In this document: positions 1 to 5,665 of the stretch, in pieces
How the letters are laid out: each line of letters opens with the position of its first letter
How positions within the stretch are numbered: position 1 is the stretch's first letter
NCBI GenBank assembly: GCA_003170325.1
Contig: PMZP01000001.1
Location: forward strand, 1-10,577
Direction: 5' to 3'
DNA: 10,577 nt
Source of the DNA: Candidatus Tayloriibacteriota bacterium
GTDB lineage: Bacteria; Patescibacteriota; Minisyncoccia; Phycocordibacterales; PALSA-1337
Position numbers and translations under genes: made by a program
Notes under the pieces: generated by a model
The model's database searches: none
What the model saw: the letters and a program-made list of their open reading frames with translations, nothing else
Told to the model about the DNA's origin: nothing

Positions 1-182
1 GTATAAAGCCTTTGGCGACGTCTGCGTATCTTGTTATATCGGCGTATCATGATTTTTTTGATATTTTTGGTCGGCTTTTTCCCTGGTTATATTCAAAGAA
101 AATATTTCGTGTTCCAGTTTTTTGTCCACAGAATTTAGTGAAATTTCCCGTATTTATCGTTTATACTTATACCTGAACGAAC
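1..182. other. AT-rich region upstream of the first gene; no convincing gene
   Basis: I see no confident gene here. The stretch is clearly richer in A+T than the coding DNA that follows and has several T-runs (near 53-59, 65-69 and 117-123). Two edge frames are open but unsupported: plus-strand frame 3 has no stop from position 3 until TGA at 174-176, and a minus-strand ATG at 50-48 opens a very basic 16-codon frame that runs off the left edge. The latter could be the start of a divergent gene, but it is too short to judge. GCGTATC occurs twice as a direct repeat (24-30 and 43-49). The right end probably holds the promoter of the next gene. Confidence 0.5.
162..173 (+). promoter_or_regulatory. 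Putative -10 region of the HTH-membrane protein gene
   Basis: TATACT (162-167) overlaps a second -10-like hexamer, TATACC (168-173). No good -35 lies 16-18 nt upstream. The start codon at 183 is only 9-15 nt downstream, so a transcript begun here would have a leader of a few nucleotides at most. There is no Shine-Dalgarno sequence before the ATG, which agrees with a nearly leaderless message. Confidence 0.4.
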
Positions 183-1193
183 ATGAAAGATATCTTTATT
201 TTTGAAGGTAAAAAATACATCTCGGCTAAACGAGCATCCGAAATCTCGGATTACTCCGGAGACTATGTCGGTCAGTTATGTCGCGCCGGTAAGTTGGACT
301 GCCGCATGGTCGGCAGATCTTGGTTTGTGACGGAAGAGTCCATGAGAGGTCATCACGAGAATGTGAAGGTCGAAAAGGAAGCCGCGGCGACGGTGACGGA
401 GCCGGTTCCGCTTTCCACGGAAAAGAGCCTGTCGGCGGGATTGAAGGATTTCAAAGGGAAAAAATATATCTCCGCCAGACGGGCTTCGGAGATATCCGAG
501 TATTCAGCGGATTATATCGGCCAGCTTTGTCGCGCCGAAAAGCTGGACTGCCGCATGGTCGGCCGCTCTTGGTTCGTGACGGAAGAATCGATCTGGCGTC
601 ACCAAGAGAGCATCGTCGAGGAAGAAGCCGGCCGTGATCGCATTCAGAATATCAATGGCGGTAAGAAGGCCGATCGGACGATCCGGGCCGCCGCGGTTAC
701 GCCAGATCGAGCGGCCGCCACAGCTGTCGCGGATACCGAGTCCGCGGGCTCGAGTTCGGATAACGCCTGGCTAGTCAGATCGATCATCTTGCGGCGCGTT
801 CTCCTAGCGGGCGTTCTTACATGTTTGATCGTGGTCGGCGTGGTCGGCGGGGCATATTTTCTCAACCGACCGTCCGGCGTGGCGACCAGTCAAGTAGCTA
901 CCAGTCAAGTGGCCGTCGAGTCGAGGGATAAGACAAACTCGGCTACTCCGGTCGCCGGTCAGGGTGTGGCTATCGCGCCGTCATCGGGAACCCAGAGCGG
1001 CGATGAAGAGACGAAGCAGAATATCCAAGCGACATTCTCTGATCAGGTCAATATAAATCCGGATTTGAGCGGTACGGCTGGTGTCATCACCCCGGTCTTC
1101 AAGGAGGCCAAGGGCAAGGGATTTATCTACGTTATGGTGCCGGTCAAGGGCGCGAGCTCGGTGGTGCCGGCTAAGAGCGTGGATTCGCCATGA
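183..1193 (+). CDS. Membrane-anchored protein with two HTH-like domains
   Basis: This 336-residue protein has an unusual plan. Residues 10-54 and 93-137 are two near-identical copies of a small helix-turn-helix-like domain. Each has the pattern YISA(K/R)RASEIS, then QLCRA, KLDCRMVGRSWFVTEES. The copies resemble excisionase/MerR-type winged HTH modules, which is my family assignment by pattern. A charged, Ala-rich linker follows, then one hydrophobic helix at about 206-227 preceded by RR, then a ~108-residue tail that should lie outside the membrane. The tail has an imperfect ATSQV repeat (234-243) and a short beta-like end. The predicted topology is DNA-binding domains in the cytoplasm and a C-terminal tail outside, as in ToxR-type one-component regulators. 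Whether it binds DNA is inferred. It sits directly upstream of the surface-protein cluster and could regulate it or itself. An ATG start at 183 with no SD is chosen because the first domain begins at once. Confidence 0.8.
   Translation: MKDIFIFEGKKYISAKRASEISDYSGDYVGQLCRAGKLDCRMVGRSWFVTEESMRGHHENVKVEKEAAATVTEPVPLSTEKSLSAGLKDFKGKKYISARRASEISEYSADYIGQLCRAEKLDCRMVGRSWFVTEESIWRHQESIVEEEAGRDRIQNINGGKKADRTIRAAAVTPDRAAATAVADTESAGSSSDNAWLVRSIILRRVLLAGVLTCLIVVGVVGGAYFLNRPSGVATSQVATSQVAVESRDKTNSATPVAGQGVAIAPSSGTQSGDEETKQNIQATFSDQVNINPDLSGTAGVITPVFKEAKGKGFIYVMVPVKGASSVVPAKSVDSP
882..911 (+). repeat. 15-bp in-frame tandem repeat, two copies
   Basis: Two adjacent 15-bp units (882-896 and 897-911) differ at two positions and encode ATSQV twice. 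They lie in the low-complexity stretch just after the membrane helix of the HTH protein and look like a small linker duplication. Confidence 0.75.
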
Positions 1194-1216
1194 CGCATGT
1201 GTCGAGCGGATCGCCC

Positions 1217-1268
1217 TGGATTTGGTCGAAAGATCCAAGGTGCTCCACTGGACATATGTCCAAAGGTC
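1217..1268. promoter_or_regulatory. Two dyads with TGGA/TCCA ends; candidate operator region
   Basis: The 108-nt gap between the HTH protein and the next gene holds two dyads. The first is a 7-bp stem (TGGATTT with AGATCCA, one G-T pair, 7-nt spacer, 1217-1237). The second is a perfect 14-bp palindrome, TGGACATATGTCCA (1249-1262). Each is followed by a similar tail: TCCAAGGT at 1234-1241 and TCCAAAGGT at 1259-1267. There is no T-run, so they are unlikely to be terminators. Position and symmetry suit a protein-binding site for the downstream operon. The upstream neighbour, with its two HTH copies, is the obvious candidate binder, but that is inference. A weak -10-like TACTAA (1281-1286) lies 15 nt before the next ATG. 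Confidence 0.4.
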
Positions 1269-1301
1269 GATTGTTTCGATTACTAAATTTAGCAAATTAA
1301 T

Positions 1302-1982
1302 ATGATACGCAACATTATTTCATCGGTCGGACTGGCATTCGTGGCCATTATGGCGGTATCGGGACTGTATGTGGTCATAGAGCCGGCCATGAGCTTCGGC
1401 GCTAGCACGCAGTTCACCGTCTCACAGGTCGTCACGTCGGAGGTCTCCTTCCTGACTCCGGGTACCAACATCACACTTGCTCCATCCTTGGGAGGCGTGA
1501 CTGGCGGCGACGCTACAGGCGTCCTTCAGGTCGTGGTGCTGACCAACAACAGCACCGGATATAACATGACCTTGACGGCCAGTTCGTCGGGTACCATGGT
1601 TGGTCAGGCCAATCCCTCGAACAACATCCCCGCTTATACTCCGCAGACGCCCAGTGTTCCGGACTACAATTTCACGGCGCCGGTCAACACCGCCCGCTTC
1701 GGGTACACCGTTTCGGCTTCGACGACCGGTGATCTGGCCCAGGCCTTCAAGACCGACGGCATCGCTTGCAATACCGGATCTGGTGATCCGGCTCTCTCGC
1801 ACTGTTGGTTGAACGCCTCGGGCTCGGCTGTACAAATCATCAATCGCGTCACGCCAACCGATCTATCAGGTTCGACTTCCACCTTGGCTTTCCACGTAAA
1901 GATCATGTCCAATCCCAATCCGATGATCCCCAACGACACGTATACGGCGACGACGACGCTGACCGCCTCGGTCAACCCCTAA
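1302..1982 (+). CDS. Small secreted beta-sandwich protein, WxL-like (paralogue of the gene ending at 3900)
   Basis: This 226-residue protein has a hydrophobic N-terminal export signal (about residues 5-26) and no C-terminal anchor. The mature part is rich in Thr, Ser, Asn and Val, as in secreted beta-sandwich folds. It aligns with the protein ending at 3900 over its whole mature length: (M/A)SP or APSLGG followed by GG, a GY-x-(M/A)-T segment (GYNMTLTAS at 86-94), a paired-cysteine motif (Cys156 and Cys168, CNTGSGDP...HCW), and a shared end N(D/G)TY-ATTT. The two cysteines could form a disulfide. The aromatic-x-hydrophobic strand recalls the W-x-L strand of Gram-positive WxL domains, but Trp is replaced by Tyr, so I call it only WxL-like. 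The stop is 1 nt from the next ATG, so the two are probably translationally coupled. Confidence 0.75.
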   Translation: MIRNIISSVGLAFVAIMAVSGLYVVIEPAMSFGASTQFTVSQVVTSEVSFLTPGTNITLAPSLGGVTGGDATGVLQVVVLTNNSTGYNMTLTASSSGTMVGQANPSNNIPAYTPQTPSVPDYNFTAPVNTARFGYTVSASTTGDLAQAFKTDGIACNTGSGDPALSHCWLNASGSAVQIINRVTPTDLSGSTSTLAFHVKIMSNPNPMIPNDTYTATTTLTASVNP

Positions 1983-1983
1983 C

Positions 1984-3069
1984 ATGATTTCCACACGCAC
2001 ACAATTCAGAAACGCTTGCTACGCGCTAACCGCCTGTGCCGTCATGGTGAGCGGCGTACTGCTTGCATTCGCGGCGATCACGGCTAACGCGGCAACTACG
2101 GCGGCAACTACGGCCACGAAGACATCCACGGCTTCATCATCGACGTCTTCGCCTTCGCTAGGCTACACGCTTGGCACTTTGCCGGACTCCGTCGTTTACA
2201 ACGATTTCGTGGTTGGTCCCGGCAAGATCGAGATCGACTTGAACCCCGGCGAATCTCGCACGGTCGAACTCACCATCGCCAATCGTTTGGGCACGGAGAA
2301 GACCTTCAACGTTACCGAGGAAGACTTTGTCGGATCGGATAATCTCAATCAGCCGGTCGTCCTTCTAGGCGATGATCGTAGCCCATATTCGCTCAAAGAT
2401 TTCGTTCACATTCCGGCCAGTGCCGTTCCTATCCCTCACGCCGAGAAAGCCTTTATCCCTGTCACTATATCCATTCCGGCCAATGCGCAACCAGGCGGAC
2501 TTTATGGCAGCGTGATCGTTTCGGTGGCCACTCGGCAAGGTTCGACCACCTCGCCGGATAACGGTAGCACCGCCACCAATCCGATCATCACCCGTTTGGC
2601 GACCTTGTTCTTCGTCAGAGTGGCCGGACAGGCCAAGGAAGAAGGCAAGCTGACGCAATTCACTTTGGCCGGAGGACGGAGATGGTTGTTCGATAACAGT
2701 CCTATCAACTTTGATCTGATCTTCAAGAATACCGGTGACGTATTCTTGGTGCCGAATGGCGCGATCACCGTCACCAACATGCTCGGCTCATCAGTCGGAG
2801 CGGTCACGGTCGACCCTTGGTTCGCCATGCCCCAATCATTGCGCTTCCGCGAAGTCATCTGGACGCCGCCTTTCCTTTTCGGCCGTTACAAGGCTCATGT
2901 CACGGTGGAACGCGGCTATGCTTCGACGACCGACGAAATGGAACTGACCTTCTGGGTCATTCCTTGGAAAGCGATCCTAGCCGTCTTCATCGGACTCACG
3001 ATCGTCATCTTCATCATCCGTTGGATCTTCCGGCACTTCAAGTTCGTCTCCACGAAAAATGATCAGTGA
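1984..3069 (+). CDS. DUF916/WxLIP-like cell-surface protein with C-terminal membrane anchor
   Basis: This 361-residue protein has a signal peptide (1-36, cleavage likely after ANA), a Thr/Ala/Ser linker (37-58), a globular exported part, a transmembrane helix (about 328-346) and a short basic tail. The segment from about 72 (YNDFVVGPGKIEIDLNPGE, then TVELTIAN and TFNVTEEDF) has the layout of DUF916: an extended strand, a PG turn, then a beta-sandwich of tN-type strands. A second beta domain (about 225-320) occupies the place of DUF3324. Length, order and C-terminal anchor match WxL-interacting proteins, in which DUF916 binds peptidoglycan and the second domain holds WxL partners. The assignment rests on motif layout. 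It lies between two genes for paralogous small secreted proteins, its likely partners. The last residues (NDQ) and the stop are encoded by a 7-bp repeat array. Confidence 0.75.
   Translation: MISTRTQFRNACYALTACAVMVSGVLLAFAAITANAATTAATTATKTSTASSSTSSPSLGYTLGTLPDSVVYNDFVVGPGKIEIDLNPGESRTVELTIANRLGTEKTFNVTEEDFVGSDNLNQPVVLLGDDRSPYSLKDFVHIPASAVPIPHAEKAFIPVTISIPANAQPGGLYGSVIVSVATRQGSTTSPDNGSTATNPIITRLATLFFVRVAGQAKEEGKLTQFTLAGGRRWLFDNSPINFDLIFKNTGDVFLVPNGAITVTNMLGSSVGAVTVDPWFAMPQSLRFREVIWTPPFLFGRYKAHVTVERGYASTTDEMELTFWVIPWKAILAVFIGLTIVIFIIRWIFRHFKFVSTKNDQ
2089..2112 (+). repeat. Perfect 12-bp tandem duplication in the linker
   Basis: GCGGCAACTACG occurs twice in a row (2089-2100, 2101-2112), encoding part of the Ala/Thr-rich linker just after the signal peptidase site of the DUF916-like protein. 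It is in frame and probably adjusts spacer length only. Confidence 0.8.
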
Positions 3070-3087
3070 TCGGTGATCAGTATCCGG
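3060..3087. repeat. 7-bp repeat array over a stop/start junction
   Basis: Four consecutive heptads begin at 3060, 3067, 3074 and 3081. The first and third are TGATCAG, the second is TGATCGG, and the fourth (TATCCGG) has diverged. The array contains the stop codon of the DUF916-like gene (3067-3069) and a possible GTG start (3073) of the next gene. TGATCA is itself palindromic. Confidence 0.7.
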
Positions 3088-3105
3088 CCCGCGATCCCAA
3101 ATCTA

Positions 3106-3900
3106 ATGAAATTATCCGCAACAAAAAAATTAAAGATGAGATATTCCGCTCTAAGCCTGACCGTGCTCTTGTTTTTCTTGTTCTCATTTCTGACTCTTGT
3201 TGACGACGCGCATGGACAAGCCATGACCAGTTCTCATTACAAGATGCAAAGCGACAGCGTCAACTTCGGCGGAGGGCGGTCGTCTTCGGGCTCGTACGCC
3301 ATAGAGGATACGGCCGGCGAGATCGCCACGGGGATCTCTTCAAGCGCTCATTACATCATGGGCGCCGGTTACCAACAGATGCAGGTGGTCTATCTCTCGG
3401 TCACCTCGGCCGCGAGCGTCGTCATGTCTCCGGCCTTGGGCGGACTCTCCGGCGGGACTTCCAACGGTTCGACGTCATTCATAGTGACCACCGACGACCC
3501 GGCGGGTTATGCCGCCACGATCCAAGCTTCGAGTTCGCCGGCTTTGAAGTCGGCCACGGATAGCTTCGCCGATTATGTTCCGGCGGGAACGGCCCCGGAT
3601 TACGCCTTCAACAATGCCGCCACTGCTTCGTCGTTCTCCTTTAGTCCGGAAGGCGTCGATATAGACGGGCGATACGAGAACAACGCCTCGAATGTCTGCG
3701 GCACAGGCTCGCTCGATACCGCCGATGCTTGTTGGGATGGGCTCTCGACTTCACCGAGAACGATCCTGGCTAGGACATCGGATAATACGCCGAACGGCAC
3801 GATAACGACCTTGAAATTCCGCGCCGCTTCCGGAACGAGCCATATTCAGACTAATGGCACTTATATGGCAACCACGACGGTCACGGTTATCGCGCTTTAG
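3106..3900 (+). CDS. Secreted protein: SxxY/GGG repeat region plus WxL-like beta-sandwich
   Basis: The ATG at 3106 gives 264 residues. In-frame alternatives are GTG 3073, inside the repeat array, and ATG 3136. I prefer 3106 because it leaves a short basic n-region (KKLKMR) before a strong hydrophobic core and a signal-peptidase site near AHGQA. After cleavage comes a short module with two similar blocks (SSHYKMQSDSVNFGGG, then SGSYAIEDTAGE and SAHYIMGAGYQQ), a pattern common in secreted proteins of unassigned function. The rest is a beta-sandwich paralogous to the 226-residue protein at 1302: SPALGGLSGG, GYAATIQASSS, the cysteine pair with CGTGS...ACW, and a C-terminus NGTYMATTTV. There is no membrane anchor. 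It is probably co-transcribed with the DUF916-like gene and may be one of its ligands. I do not recognise a named gene. Confidence 0.75.
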   Translation: MKLSATKKLKMRYSALSLTVLLFFLFSFLTLVDDAHGQAMTSSHYKMQSDSVNFGGGRSSSGSYAIEDTAGEIATGISSSAHYIMGAGYQQMQVVYLSVTSAASVVMSPALGGLSGGTSNGSTSFIVTTDDPAGYAATIQASSSPALKSATDSFADYVPAGTAPDYAFNNAATASSFSFSPEGVDIDGRYENNASNVCGTGSLDTADACWDGLSTSPRTILARTSDNTPNGTITTLKFRAASGTSHIQTNGTYMATTTVTVIAL

Positions 3901-3910
3901 GATCGGCAGA

Positions 3911-3929
3911 TATTAAGTATTAAGTATGA
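3911..3929. repeat. Heptad repeat; 19-bp perfect inverted match to 5737-5755
   Basis: TATTAAGTATTAAGTATGA is built from 7-bp units of the AGTATTA type. Its reverse complement, TCATACTTAATACTTAATA, occurs exactly at 5737-5755. The start codon of the FN3 protein (3926) lies inside this copy and the signal-peptide codons of the LamG protein lie in the other, so the FN3 gene is bracketed by inverted copies. Confidence 0.8.
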
Positions 3930-5665
3930 AATCAGAAATCAGAAATCAGAATTTGTTTAGAATTTCGAACTTGTTTCGGATTTCGGATTTCGGATTTCGG
4001 ATTTTTATCGTGATGTCGATAGCGCTTCTGGCTTTCCCGGCTCCAATGTTACAGATAGCTCTAGCAGAAAGTTCCGGCAGTAGCACTTTCACGGAATCAT
4101 TGGTGACGACCGGAGTTTCGGCTCTGCCGCCTTCGATCCCGGTAAATCTGACCGCCACGCCGGTTTCGGACGCGCAGATCGACCTCACTTGGGACCCTTC
4201 GGTCGGGGGCGGCCTTTACACAGTCGACGGCTATCGCCTCTTCCGTGATTCGAATTTCTTGGCCACGACCACCGGGACGAGCTACGCGGATCTGGGACTT
4301 ACGGCTCTGACGACCTATTCGTATACGGTCGAAGCCTTCGATTCGGACGGACAATTATCGGGGCAATCGGCGCCGGTGGCTACGACGACATTTCCGATAC
4401 CGCCGTCGCCGACTCCGTCTCCGACCTCCAATCCGACCGGCGGTTCGAGTTCCTCCGGCACGCAGCTTTTCATCTCCGGAATCCAAGTAGTCCCGAATCT
4501 GACGCAAGCTATGGTTTCATTCGAGACCAATATGCCGACTCAGTCCAAAGTCTATTGGGGTTTGACGGCTGACGTAGAACTGGGATCGTTGTCGGGGCTG
4601 GTCTATGGGACTAGCCATGAGCTCCAGATCTCGGGACTGGAACCGGGCACCACGTATTTCCTACGCGTTGAGGCGACCAACATCCAGGGAGTGACGGTTT
4701 CGACGACGGATGTCTTTACCACCACTTCGCCGGCGCCGGTCTATTCTCTTCCAAACCCTTCGGATTTCACGGCCGAACCGAAGACCGATCACATCAAGCT
4801 CTCTTGGAAGAATCCGGATGATCCGCGTTTCGATAGCGTACGGATAGTCCGGTCGGAGACGTTCTTTCCCAGGGACCAGTTCGACGGAGTGCCTGTCTAT
4901 GAAGGCAAGGGGCAACTCTTCAATGATCCCGATGTGACCGTGGGCAAGACTTATTACTACGCTATCTTCGCCAAAGGCAGGGACGGACTGTTCTCTTCCG
5001 GTGCCTTGGCCAAAGCCCGCATCGCCCCGGCCGGAGAGATCGTCATCTCCGCCACCTCTACGGATCCCTTTGCCAACATCCCGCAGTCTGCCAACGTCGA
5101 CCCGAGGGTAAAAGGATTGATCTTGGCGGACTTCGATTTCATCCAAGAAGGCAAGATCTTGGCGCAAGTCGGAGACACGGTGGCTGTCAATGGTTCGGAG
5201 AATCTGATCGTCCGTCTGAAATACGAAAAAGTCCCGGAGATCTTGAAGACCATCGCCATCACTTTGGCCGATCCGAAGGATCCTTCGAAAGTCTTTCCTT
5301 TCCTTCTGCGGGTCAATGCCGATAAGTCAGCCTACGAAGCGAACTTGGCGCCTTTGGGAAGATCGGGAGATTATGGGATGAGCATCGTCATCTTGGATTA
5401 TCAGGATCAGGGTCTGAAAAGGATAGGAGGCAATCTCCAAGCTCTGGCCTTCGCGGCTATCCCGGCCATCCCTATCGCCATCCGCCAAGGATTCGATCCA
5501 CTGGGATTCCTCTTCCTCCTCATCCTCATCCTTTTGCTCTTGTTACTGCTCATGCTCTCGCGCCGCCGTCGCCAAGAACCGGATCGGGAAGGCTTCGATA
5601 CCGCGAGCCAGCCGGTGACGATCAGTCCGTCGATGGATGAGAGTCCGTATTTCCATATAAAATAA
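3926..5665 (+). CDS. Surface protein with three fibronectin type III domains and a C-terminal anchor
   Basis: This 579-residue protein probably binds or spaces at the cell surface. Domains in order are: a signal sequence (hydrophobic 26-47, ALA cleavage near 47), FN3-1 (about 68-157, with LTWDPS, GYRLFRD and YTVEAFDSDG), a Pro/Ser linker (158-180), FN3-2 (about 182-267, VSFETN, SGLEPGTTYFLRV), FN3-3 (about 274-367, FTAEPKTDHIKLSW, YYYAIFAKGRDG), an unassigned beta-rich region (393-505), then an almost all-Leu transmembrane helix (526-544) and a basic RRRR tail in the cytoplasm. Residues 1-27 are encoded by a palindromic 7-bp repeat array. The later Met30 (4013) would leave a signal peptide without basic residues, so 3926 is kept, but the start is uncertain. 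The stop overlaps the next ATG by one base (TAATG), so translation is probably coupled to the LamG gene. Confidence 0.8.
   Translation: MKSEIRNQNLFRISNLFRISDFGFRIFIVMSIALLAFPAPMLQIALAESSGSSTFTESLVTTGVSALPPSIPVNLTATPVSDAQIDLTWDPSVGGGLYTVDGYRLFRDSNFLATTTGTSYADLGLTALTTYSYTVEAFDSDGQLSGQSAPVATTTFPIPPSPTPSPTSNPTGGSSSSGTQLFISGIQVVPNLTQAMVSFETNMPTQSKVYWGLTADVELGSLSGLVYGTSHELQISGLEPGTTYFLRVEATNIQGVTVSTTDVFTTTSPAPVYSLPNPSDFTAEPKTDHIKLSWKNPDDPRFDSVRIVRSETFFPRDQFDGVPVYEGKGQLFNDPDVTVGKTYYYAIFAKGRDGLFSSGALAKARIAPAGEIVISATSTDPFANIPQSANVDPRVKGLILADFDFIQEGKILAQVGDTVAVNGSENLIVRLKYEKVPEILKTIAITLADPKDPSKVFPFLLRVNADKSAYEANLAPLGRSGDYGMSIVILDYQDQGLKRIGGNLQALAFAAIPAIPIAIRQGFDPLGFLFLLILILLLLLLLMLSRRRRQEPDREGFDTASQPVTISPSMDESPYFHIK
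3928..4005. repeat. Palindromic 7-bp repeat array inside the start of the FN3 gene
   Basis: The left arm has three perfect GAAATCA heptads (3928-3948) and a degenerate fourth. The right arm has three perfect GGATTTC heptads (3978-3998) and a degenerate fourth. The reverse complement of GGATTTC is GAAATCC, so the arms form an imperfect inverted repeat of about 78 bp with a central spacer. The whole element lies in the translated N-terminus and gives the IRN/FRIS-type residue pattern. Confidence 0.8.

Noticed and set aside
3..173. 57 codons open on the plus strand at the left edge (and a basic minus-strand frame from 50 leftward)
   Set aside because: No motif, family resemblance or start signal supports either one; the region is AT-rich and looks like a promoter region. 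A partial gene cannot be excluded.
1805..1987. A 60-codon plus-strand frame overlapping two surface genes
   Set aside because: It is fully covered by better-supported secreted protein genes in other frames.
3911..4005. Short repeated units that could suggest a CRISPR array
   Set aside because: The units are 7 bp and directly adjacent, with no spacers of constant length, and there are no cas genes in the window.
4661..5167. A 168-codon open frame on the minus strand within the FN3 gene
   Set aside because: It lies opposite a clear three-domain FN3 protein, has a low-complexity Arg/Gly/Asp composition and shows no motif. It is a by-product of codon use in the true gene.
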